Assembly (NCBI GenBank): GCA_021234155.1
Contig: JAJEKV010000038.1
Span: forward strand, 4,092,847 to 4,156,846
Length of the DNA stretch: 64,000 nucleotides
From: Isoetes taiwanensis
Lineage: Eukaryota > Streptophyta > Lycopodiopsida > Isoetales > Isoetaceae
Direction of reading: 5' to 3'
The notes under the pieces are model-generated. The model did no database searches. It worked only from the letters and a program-made list of their open reading frames with translations, and was not told the origin of the DNA. Shown here in pieces: positions 56,601 to 64,000 of this stretch (positions are counted from its first letter, which is position 1; each line of letters opens with the position of its first letter). Both the position numbers and the translations under genes were made by a program.

Positions 56601-57935
56601 TATTTAATTGTTTTATAACAACAACGAAACAAACAGGAAGAAAAAAATCATACATCTCGCATGCAAAGATAAATGAGACTATGAAATACTAAAGTTGCTA
56701 CAATAAACTTACTTGAAGAACTCGCACTTGTCTCGGCGTCACAAATGCTTGTAGGAGCTGGAGCACACAACAAAATGTCAAGCAAAATGTTAACGGGGCA
56801 GATTTATGTGCAACACTAAATTATACAATACTTTGTTACCTTTGATGAAATAGGAAAGCATGCTTTTTTGCCCAGGTCCATTAACTTCCTTTGCTGGCCT
56901 GCCAACCCTTTTTTATTCATTGGACCTGTTCTCCTTCTTTTGTTGGGCAGCAACATGTCTATTACTTTTAATGTGCTCCTTCATATTGTCAACTACATCC
57001 CCTCTCTGGAAATAGAAGAAGAGCCCCTGTTGCATGTCATACAAGTAATACAAATGTCTTCCCTCTTTGCATAGCCTCCTATGCTGTCCTGAAACAGCTC
57101 AAACCTCACTTGATATTGCTCAATAAAAGGGGCAACCGTTGTTGACATGCAAAGCTCCACTGCTGCCCTATTTTCAGCCACAACAAGTTCATTGGTTTGA
57201 GTATTTGATTCAACATCTGGAAAAGGTTGAGGACCTTGTCTATGCTTAAGGAAGTTGTCTTTGTGCTCTTTGGTTTCCAAGTGTCGGGCTGTAAAATTAT
57301 ACATCATATCTTCTCCCCCTTTACCATACTTCAGGTCACATTCTACACACCACAAGCTGAAAACTGCCACTCCATTAACATCCATGGACATAAGCTCAAA
57401 TCGATCTGTTTTACCTCGATTCTTCATCTTCATTTTATACTTTCTAAACGCATGTTTCCACCTGTTTGTTGCAGCTGTAGAGGCCTTCTTAGATAGCAAC
57501 CTTGCAAATTCAGGCTCCTCACAAGTTGCACTAGAATCGTCACTGCCTTTGTCAGTGCCAGCTGCCCCTGCTGGATCACTTGTATAATCATCTACATTAA
57601 TGTCTTCCTCAACCTCCTGAATGACTAGTCTTCGTCTTTTCCTGGGATGATCTTCAATTTCTAAATGCACATTTGGATCTTCACAACCTGTTACCTTTAT
57701 GAGAACCTGGTCTCCTGTAAACTTATGCCTCCCTTCTTGCTTCTTGGAAAGTGGCAACTTCTTTTCACCAAGAAAAGCAAATGTCTTTCCTTCTAACTGC
57801 TCCAAACCGTCCAGCTCCAACTCACATCTCAAATCAGCAAATGAGTAGTTGTTTTTTCACTACGATAAAACCAATCTGAGTAAACTCGCCATTCCCAGAA
57901 TCAACACAAACCACCACTTCACGTTCCATTGACAT
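53608..57935 (-). pseudogene. transposase-like gene with zinc fingers, four exons
   Basis: Model on the minus strand: exons 57,935-56,840, 56,757-56,713, 56,594-54,823 and 54,750-53,608, all joined by GT-AG introns (GTAAC..CCAG, GTAAGT..GCAG, GTAATT..TTAG) that keep phase. Exon 1 carries two Cys2-His2-type fingers (WCVECDLKYG ... HLETKEHKDNF; CMTC ... MKEHIKSNRH) and QKSMLSYF, a good PCNA-box match. The body shows DRLVGFCG after a DET motif, SSDGDAR, LHDQDFIHNGKKLINPL, FISRETFLDIQLSCH and SKVGGMIQNERSY. Together these recall a large uncharacterised transposase-like family found in mosses, cnidarians and algae. The C-terminal part contains WYLGRIISIRKK. Lesions: frameshifts near the start, at the second finger, at 55.38 kb and at about 54.6 kb; stops after KKENRSNE and beside the DET motif. 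Confidence 0.65.
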
Positions 57936-58125
57936 GGCTTTACAAAGCACCTACAGTTAAGAATTTTGTTTAAGAAACAATAAATCTGAGATGTACATAG
58001 AAATAATAAACCACCAGGGTACCTCAAACGAGCAGGGTTGCTTTTTATGCTCTCTTGTCTGCCGTGATAAGGAAGAAACTTGCTTTAACCTGCAAAATGA
58101 AACTCACAAGATTGTCACAAGAGAG

Positions 58126-58413
58126 TCAAAGGAAATCGAAAATGGATGGAAGAATAGATGATTGGCTGCATTCTATAAACCAAATGTTGCAAAATTTATG
58201 AACGTAGGGTCTATAAACCTTGAAGATATGTAAAAACTTCCACGAAAATTTCATCCAATGTCTACAAATTCGTCCACGGTTGAGAATTTCGCCCACCAAA
58301 TTGCCAAGAACAGAAGACCCGTCCAAGATTAAGCTTCTGTCTTCACCATACACCCCTAGAAGGATCCATACGGGAGCGCCATCTCCCGCTCGACCACCTC
58401 TACCGTACAGCAA
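58126..58413 (-). other. possible 5' untranslated exon of the 53.6-57.9 kb gene
   Basis: An open minus-strand frame lies upstream of exon 1. It contains an AAG followed by GTTTATAG at about 58,220, which could be a donor. The encoded sequence is not protein-like in a convincing way. A leader exon is as likely as chance. Confidence 0.2.
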
Positions 58414-58468
58414 ACGGAGGTAGGTGGGAAAATTCGTATGGCAACCAGGCCGTACACGGACCCCTAAC

Positions 58469-58631
58469 CCAATAAAAAATACCCCTACCAGTCACGAAGG
58501 TGGTTTGTACGTGTTGTTCAAGGTGAAGCCCCCTTGGCTCGCTTGAGGAGAAGAGATAAAGACGAAGACGAGGACGGAGCTGATGATGATGATGAAGATA
58601 ATGAAGAAGAGCTCGCACTAGAGCAACAATG
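58469..58631 (+). pseudogene. C-terminal exon or fragment with acidic tail
   Basis: A plus-strand frame opens after a TAA and reads PYQSRRWFVRVVQGEAPLA, then a basic patch, then a run of Asp/Glu, ending ELALEQQ and TGA at 58,631. It looks like the genuine C-terminus of a protein whose upstream part is absent. It faces the next gene convergently, with two foldbacks between the two stops. Confidence 0.4.
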
Positions 58632-58715
58632 AGTCGTTGTATTTTGTTTTTCAATGTAACATCTTTCACAACTTTAATCAAAAGTAACCTTTTTTTATTA
58701 TTATCTTGTAAAGCT

Positions 58716-58778
58716 TCACACGACGCGAAGCCACATAAATGCAAGCAATAGCGAACTCCACTGTTCGCGCCGTATGAT
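58716..58778. repeat. foldback family member 8
   Basis: Arms TTCACACGACGCGAA and TTCGCGCCGTATGA, two mismatches. It begins 85 bp after the plus-strand stop at 58,631. Confidence 0.85.
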
Positions 58779-58787
58779 ACAAATAAG

Positions 58788-58852
58788 ATCACACGACGCG
58801 AAGCTACAATTGTGCAAACAAGGTTGGAGGCAAGTACTTCGCGTCGTGTGAA
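58788..58852. repeat. foldback family member 9
   Basis: Arms GATCACACGACGCGAAG and CTTCGCGTCGTGTGA pair perfectly over 15 bp. Read from the minus strand it begins 98 bp after the stop of the gene ending at 58,950. Confidence 0.95.
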
Positions 58853-58949
58853 CATGCTACACATTACAAGTATACTTTACCGATTCTTTGTCTCTTAGAT
58901 CTCCCTTTGTTGCGATGCTAGTGGGGCCCTAGAATTTTGCCAAGCAACT

Positions 58950-61708
58950 TTAGTTTTTTCTTCTTGACATTATGCCAATGGTGTTTACGACTTCTGGGTT
59001 GCTCCTTAAAGCGACCTTCTTGTCGTATTTAGCCATCGCCCTTCTATAAAACCACTCTGTCATCTGTCTTAGAGGGTTGGTTCCCACATTTCCACCCCCT
59101 CTTTGAGTGTTACGATGAAAGGCTATTTTAGCTTGTTTATCGACTTCTCCATGCCTTGTGCACTCCACCTTTGTTAGGCTTCCATACTTCCTAAAAACCA
59201 AGGTGCATGAGCCCAAAAGATGTGCAAGTAGTGCGTGACTTCACTCTCTCCCCATGCGTCTATGAAAGCTTTAATAAATTTGTTATTCGCTTGCACACGA
59301 ACATTTCGCATCTTCTCTTGTGAGGTCCATTCTCACGAATGTATGGGAACAATTCGGACAATGCATCCCATGCTTTTTTTCCTCAATGCCGAGCGAATGC
59401 CATGCATGCGGTCCTGCTCCGCATCAACCAAGCAATTTTCCAAATTCATAGACCTTTTCTCCCATCCGGTTTCCGTTCGAGCCTCTCTATGATTCTTTAT
59501 GAAGCGTCGAGCTTTTACCCCTCCAATTGACACCTTCACGAGGCACACTTGTTCTTCTGCCCGTTTCTCATCGAGCTCTAATTTTACATTGCCACCATGC
59601 AAACACCTTACGATAGAACATGTTCAACTCTCTGAAGTCCTTCCTCTCTTCTCTTCTTGTCGAAATGTTCCACACGAATCTAGCGACTCAAAAATATCAT
59701 CTTGTCGATGATTCTCACAAAGCGTGCAAACCCGCTTACGATAGAACATGTTCAACTCTACGAATTCCTTCCTCTCTTCTCTTCTTGTCTAAAATGTTCC
59801 ACACGAAACTGCAGCTCAAAAATATCATCTTGTCGATGATTCTCACAAAGCGCAGATATGAACCCTCTCTAATGGAATAGGGAAAATGCCATGGAACTTG
59901 GGATCTTCTTCTCCTCTATTAGGAGCATTTGCTTGGTTAAGGGACAAGGTTGAAGCAGTCTTCCCAAGACTTGACTTCCTTGCATGATTGAAAAGATGAA
60001 TAACTTTTGCATGTTCCTTGTCCTCCTACACTTATGTTGTACATTGCTTTCTCAGTTTTTAAATCAGACGCCAAGTGAAAAATTACTTTATAAGATCCAT
60101 AGTGATCTACTTGCAATTTTTCCCCTCTCTCGAATCTAGATATTAGACTTGGGATGTCAGTTTGATTGAACACCCATTTCAATACCTCGTGGGTTTCTTT
60201 CTGAACTTTAAAGAGACCTAACCACCAGGTGTCATCTTCAGATTGACATGAGAACCATTTTTCGGCACGCTTCTTCTCCTCGTCCGTCACCTCTACATCT
60301 TTTTTATTATTCTTGTTGCTCTTTGATTTAGCATGTGCAATTGCATTCTCAATTGCTCTATTCATGATGACAACGGATACCCTCTCATACTTCTCAAACT
60401 TGGTCAGTTCCATTTCATCCAATTTTATGCATAATATTTGACAAGGAATTGTAAGAGAGTAACCAGGTCAACCCAAAGATTATTGCGTTCATTCATTCCA
60501 ACTATATCACAACAATCCTTGCCATTTTTATCTTTTATGGCTATGGCAGGACCAGCACATTCAACGTGGTGCATCTCTCCTAATATGGCATACACCATCT
60601 TTGTCCTAGTAACCCTTGTATTCTCGACAATTTGTGGACGTGAAGCGAATACTTTTTTTGTGCCCATTCTTTTCAACGCCTTAGGAAATGGCTTGAATAG
60701 AGAACGGTAACCAAACCCCTCATCGATGCCTACATCATCACAAGCAGTCGTACATCGCCGCTTCTAACTTCTTGTAGATCTCTCCTAGTACCATTTCCAA
60801 TACCATCTTCTTGAGAGAAGAGTTGTAGGGCTGACAAATCATGCCCACTATCTCCCTGTTTGTCGCTAGGTTCTTCACTACGTAACCAAGATTGCTTCTA
60901 GTTTCCCCAGATCTTAATTGGCCTTTGATAGTGTTGTAAACGGACCTTGTGGGTGACCGGACAACGTCTGAATGCACCGATCCAAACTTCGGTTCCTCTA
61001 TCTACGATAGTGCTTCTTCCTTTCTCGCAAGCCAAGGGGTATTTTCTTCAAATTCTTTAACCTACATTGAAGCCCAAAGTTTGCTCTTTCGAGCTCTTGG
61101 ATCTTTTCTTGCAGCTGCCCTATCACCAATTTGGACTTGTCCACTTCGTATCTCAAAGAAGTTTCCCTCCCCAAACCGTCATTTCTTTCCTTCATCACAG
61201 TGGAGTAATGAAGCGAGAGAAAAAAGAGTTGTTGCTTTAAGTTATAATTCTCTTGTGACAATCAGAAGCAGCTCATCTCAAGGAACTGTATTCGATTCCG
61301 AATGCCTTCATCCTCTCTCAATCTCTCACAATATCCCAAGAGGCCAGAGTTACCGTCACCACAAAATCGGACTAAACTTGAAACGTCCCGAAATGAGGGT
61401 TTCTTGCCACTCAACGGATCCAATGGATATAAACTGCCATCCGCCCAGATGTCGACACTTTTTGAGCCTGCAAGACGCAACATGTCGAGGTCTAAGTTCT
61501 TATTTTTTAGACCTCCTTTTTTGCGATTGAAGACTGGAGCATATTCGTGAGTCAGTTGGATCCTTATCCACACATCATTTGGAGCTTCCATACCGCGTGG
61601 ATCGCACGACGCGAAATGAAGGTGTACAATTTGTATGCCCCAGCACAATTTGCTTCGTTTGAGCCGAACGTCCATACTAACCTCGTTTTTGAAATTTGCA
61701 ACGTGCAT
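58950..61708 (-). pseudogene. second large transposase-like gene, heavily broken
   Basis: In minus-strand order the pieces are: an N-terminal segment (RLAGSKSVDIWADGSLYPLD; 61,708-61,262); a coiled coil (GQLQEKIQELERANFGLQCR; to 60,998); RSPTRSVYNTIKGQLRSGET; MVYAILGEMHHVECAGPAIA with DIVGMNERNNLWVDL; KVIFHLASDLKTEKAMYNIS and SCKEVKSWEDCF; then an end segment with VTHYLH, GSLTKVECTRHGEVDKQAK and HRNTQRGGGNVGTNPLRQ. The HLASDLKTEKAMYN and VTHYLH...QRGG blocks resemble conserved blocks of uncharacterised transposase-like proteins. At least six frameshifts or stops separate the pieces, and the order is preserved. I cannot assign a superfamily. Confidence 0.5.
59630..59850 (+). repeat. tandem duplication of about 125 bp inside the broken gene
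   Basis: The block with ACGATAGAACATGTTCAACTC, CTTCCTCTCTTCTC and AAAAATATCATCTTGTCGATG occurs twice (about 59,611-59,725 and 59,738-59,855). It interrupts the coding order of the minus-strand gene between its two best preserved parts. Confidence 0.75.
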
Positions 61709-61736
61709 ATGGAAATCGAAAAGTCCATTCTCCTAT
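61568..61736. repeat. direct repeat unit, copy 1 (5' end of gene at 61.7 kb)
   Basis: This is similar to 63,700-63,838. Shared words are GAAGGTGTACAATTT, CCA(A)CACAATT and GCATATGGAAATCGAAAAG. On the minus strand both encode a start of the form MHxxxFKNEV. A half foldback (GATCGCACGACGCGAAAT) lies at 61,600-61,617. Confidence 0.75.
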
Positions 61737-61825
61737 AGAATAACTTTATGCACTTAGGGTGGTAAAGCATTAAATGAGAAGGGGTACTTGTGTTTAATTT
61801 TAATTTGACAACAAATAAGAAAGTG

Positions 61826-61891
61826 GATCACACGATGCGAATTTAGTGTGTTCCAATTTTGTTGCATATGTACTATTCGCTTGGTGTGATC
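61826..61891. repeat. foldback family member 11
   Basis: Arms GATCACACGATGCGAA and TTCGCTTGGTGTGATC, two mismatches. It lies 118 bp upstream of the start of the minus-strand gene at 61,708. The half copy at 61,600 would be member 10. Confidence 0.85.
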
Positions 61892-62208
61892 CTTCTTGAA
61901 AAATAATATGCTCTTTGAAAAGGGATAATGACTTATGTACTTAAGAGTGGTAACACATGTACAGTAAAAAAACAAGTTAGGTATTCAAATGGAATTAGAA
62001 GCAAAAACTTTTTACATTCAATTTTTTTTATGGCCGTATGGCTTTACATCAGAACATCATTTTGTAAATTTAAATGCCCGGAGGCTTCAACTATTCACAA
62101 CAAAAAAGCCCGGAGGCTTGCAGTCATATGGTAAGAAGCTGGAGGCTAAGAACAAGGAAAAAAAAATAAGAGGTGCTCTGCCCTAACAAATTTCATTCAT
62201 CTGCTTCA

Positions 62209-62236
62209 CCAAAAAAAAAAAAAAAAAAAAAAAAAA
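62209..62236 (+). repeat. poly(A) run
   Basis: A nearly pure A-run of about 28 bases. It could be the tail of a retroposed sequence lying below it, or simple-sequence growth. No matching target duplication was found. Confidence 0.5.
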
Positions 62237-62462
62237 GAAATAATCGTTGAATGCTTAAGAAAAGAAAGAAAACATGCATGTACCATGAACTAACGCCATG
62301 AGCTCCTCGAAGTCAGCGGATTCGTCTTCAACTTCTTCATCTTCTTCATCATCTTCGGCTTCTTCTCCTTCGGTAGACCACTCATTCTCTGAAGAATCTC
62401 CTATCCAGCCTTCAAGAACACCTGTGATGAACTCCTGCTCCGAAATTTCCTCTGATTCCTCA

Positions 62463-63196
62463 CACTACTAGAGGATGGGTTGTTTGCGATGTCCGTTTGC
62501 GATGTATATGAAACGTCCACGTCGCAAAAATCGCGTACGTTCCCATGACATCGCACAAAATTTAAATGACGTCGCAGATAGAACGTCCCACGTCGCAGTT
62601 GGAACGTCTGGTCAGACGTCGCAATGGCAAAAATCGAGTACGTTCCTACGACGTTGCATAAAATTCAAACAACGTCGCAGGTAGAAATTTAGACGTCGCA
62701 GTTGGAACGTCTGGAAGACGTTGCAATGGCCTACTATGTGCGATGCAGCACTAGTGACGTATCACGTCGCAAGTGCAACGTCATTACAACGTGGAACGGC
62801 GCAACTGCAACGTCTCATTGCGACTTAAATAATAAACACAAAATAAACAGAAATATAAGCTATTGAGGTGTTGGTAAGGCCTCAGATTTGTTAGCCAAAG
62901 GTTAGGTGTTCAAGTCCACGAAAAAACATTTTGGGCGCACATATATGTACGTCTTAGCAACATATGAGCGACGTCTGTAAAACGTCATAGGGACATATTT
63001 TGTACGTATTTGGGACGTCCATGACGTCGCTAATACTGCTTATGCGACGTGACGTCATCCTGCGACGAATCCACGACGACGTCATTTGCGACGAGCGGGA
63101 AACGTTATTAAAGCATGTGCATGCGACGTTTGATGTTCTCGTTACGTCGCTAAGATGTCGCAAACGACGTCGCAAACTGCCTATTCTGTAAAAGTG
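62463..63196. mobile_element. 734-bp non-autonomous CACTA (En/Spm-type) element
   Basis: The ends read CACTACTAGAGGATGGG inward and, from the other side, CACTTTTACAGAATAGG. TCA lies directly outside both ends (62,460-62,462 and 63,197-63,199), the 3-bp duplication expected of CACTA elements. The flanks inside the ends are packed with ACGTCGCA/TGCGACGT words in both orientations, typical of subterminal transposase-binding repeats. No transposase is encoded, so it depends on a helper. A tRNA-like SINE sits near the middle. Confidence 0.9.
62862..62925 (+). repeat. tRNA-derived SINE head inside the CACTA element
   Basis: GGTGTTGGTAAGGCCTCAG resembles the D-arm and A box of a leucine/serine-type tRNA. 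GTTAGCCAAAGGTTAGG and GTGTTCAAGTCC follow in the positions of the anticodon/variable region and B box. It is too degenerate for a functional tRNA. A short A-rich stretch follows. Confidence 0.5.
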
Positions 63197-63529
63197 TCAT
63201 TCTCTGATTCCTCATCAAAGGAATCAGGGAAATCAGAGGCATTCAGAGCAAGAACCGTGGGCAGCGGAGGGAACTGCGGAGGGAATACCTCTTCCAGCCG
63301 TAATAGGCGCCTCTTGGAGGACACCTCCGACTCTTTCATAGCTGATCTCTTCATAGCGATGGACTAGAGAAATTGGGAGGAGGATCTAGCGAAGATTGGG
63401 CAGAGATTGGGGGGAGAATGGACGCCAATCTAGGCTGGATTAGACGTGAAAATCGTAGGAATGATTCGTATTCCAGTCCTATCAACCATCATTACATGCC
63501 ATTATGTGCATATCTCGAAATTTGAGCCA

Positions 63530-63642
63530 TATCCAATATCTTCCTTTTTTAACCTTATTATTCCTAAATATCCAATATCTTCCTTTTTTAACCTTATTCC
63601 TAAATATCCAATATCTTCCTTTTTTAACCTTATTCCTAAACC
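63530..63642 (+). repeat. minisatellite of about 35 bp, three units
   Basis: The unit contains CCAATATCTTCCTTTTTTAA and CCTTATTCCTAAATAT. Unit lengths differ by 3 bp. The opposite strand keeps an open frame through it (KKGRYWIF), so the frame there is not evidence of a gene. Confidence 0.9.
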
Positions 63643-63699
63643 TATATGATTTGAGTTTAACCTGAAAATGAACACCGATATAATTCGACAACAAGCAAC

Positions 63700-63838
63700 T
63701 TCCATACTGTGTGGCGCAAAATGAAGGTGTACAATTTTTATGCGCCAACACAATTATTAAAGTGAGCATGTAACGTCCGCGCTTAACTTCATTTTTGAAA
63801 TCGCTAAGATGCATATGGAAATCGAAAAGTCCATTCTT
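63700..63838. repeat. direct repeat unit, copy 2
   Basis: Co-linear with 61,568-61,736. It probably marks the 5' end of another minus-strand gene copy, of which only the start (MHLSDFKNEV) is left. The foldback arm seen in copy 1 is degraded here to GTGGCGCAAAATGAAGG. Confidence 0.65.
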
Positions 63839-64000
63839 CTACAATCCATGCTTTTATACATTAAGCAAATTCAAATTTCGAATTGTAGGGCGGGAAGCCC
63901 TGTGATCGGGATGAAGTGAAGATCGGTTATATAGCAAAATAGCACTCGAAATGAAAGTCCGATCCGATACAAAGCTTCAACCTACACCTTCAAATTTTGA

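Larger units (their letters stand above)
62255..63354 (-). pseudogene. acidic-protein gene interrupted by a CACTA element
   Basis: The ATG is at 63,354 on the minus strand, preceded in frame by a TAG. The first 52 codons are basic then Pro-rich (MKRSAMKESEVSSKRRLLRL, then PPQFPPLP). The transposon then intervenes. After it the same reading phase resumes with SEEISEQEFITGVLEGWIGD and a long Glu/Asp run, to a TAA at 62,255. Counting one copy of the 3-bp duplication, the two halves are in phase and give about 120 codons without a stop. A possible splice donor (GTACATG) lies near the end. The protein is unknown; its acidity suggests a nuclear protein. Confidence 0.6.

Noticed and set aside
60949-61530. 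193-codon plus-strand frame
   Set aside because: It lies opposite the coiled-coil and N-terminal pieces of the minus-strand gene, which have clear protein character.
63482-63814. 110-codon minus-strand frame with repeated KKGRYWIF
   Set aside because: The repeats come from the minisatellite; only the first residues are shared with the gene start at 61.7 kb.

Overview
The window is nuclear DNA of a land plant, or a close green relative. The evidence is a Ty1/copia element with an initiator-Met primer site, L1-type LINEs with poly(A) tails, a Ty3/gypsy pol of the Tat/Athila kind, a CACTA element with a 3-bp target duplication, MITEs, tRNA-derived SINE heads and a gene with GT-AG introns. No bacterial, plastid or mitochondrial gene organisation is visible. 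The species cannot be named from sequence alone. Nearly every coding region carries stops or frameshifts, so most entries are relics.

Layout: 1-5.0 kb is gene-poor, with short tandem repeats, one decayed ORF and a LINE fragment. 5.1-6.3 kb is a diverged LTR-like repeat (copy A). 6.5-9.4 kb is a decayed Ty3/gypsy pol, followed to about 10.9 kb by extra ORF fragments, one of them antisense. 11-14.5 kb is mostly empty, with possible exon fragments near 13 kb. 14.6-25.4 kb is a nested transposon stack: a minus-strand LINE split by a complete-length copia element (15,804-24,751), which itself holds a gag-interrupting insertion with a MITE and a 5'-truncated LINE with its own target duplication. 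25.4-29 kb is gene-poor apart from one minus-strand hypothetical ORF. 29.4-43.8 kb is a degenerate minus-strand LTR-element complex with two long direct repeats (B and C).

43.8-62 kb differs in style. It is a compact run of small, mostly plus-strand genes. They include a divergent histone H3-like gene and a tandem family of short F-box-like/coiled-coil genes, each with a TATA box about 90-105 bp before its ATG. Two large minus-strand transposase-like genes follow, one with a clear four-exon model. Interspersed are about eleven copies of a roughly 65-70-bp foldback sequence with arms GATCACACGACGCGAA / TTCGCGTCGTGTGATC. They lie mostly just after stop codons, including two back to back between a convergent gene pair. 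This gene-plus-hairpin block is the most unusual part of the window. It could be a captured large DNA virus or giant mobile element, or a host block amplified with its own termination hairpins; the sequence alone does not decide.

62.2-63.4 kb is a small acidic-protein ORF split by a 734-bp CACTA element with perfect TCA duplications. Single-base differences of the form C[A/T]G versus CG between repeat copies, and in some broken genes, suggest that part of the frameshift load may be consensus error at methylated CHG sites. ORF integrity should therefore be read with caution.
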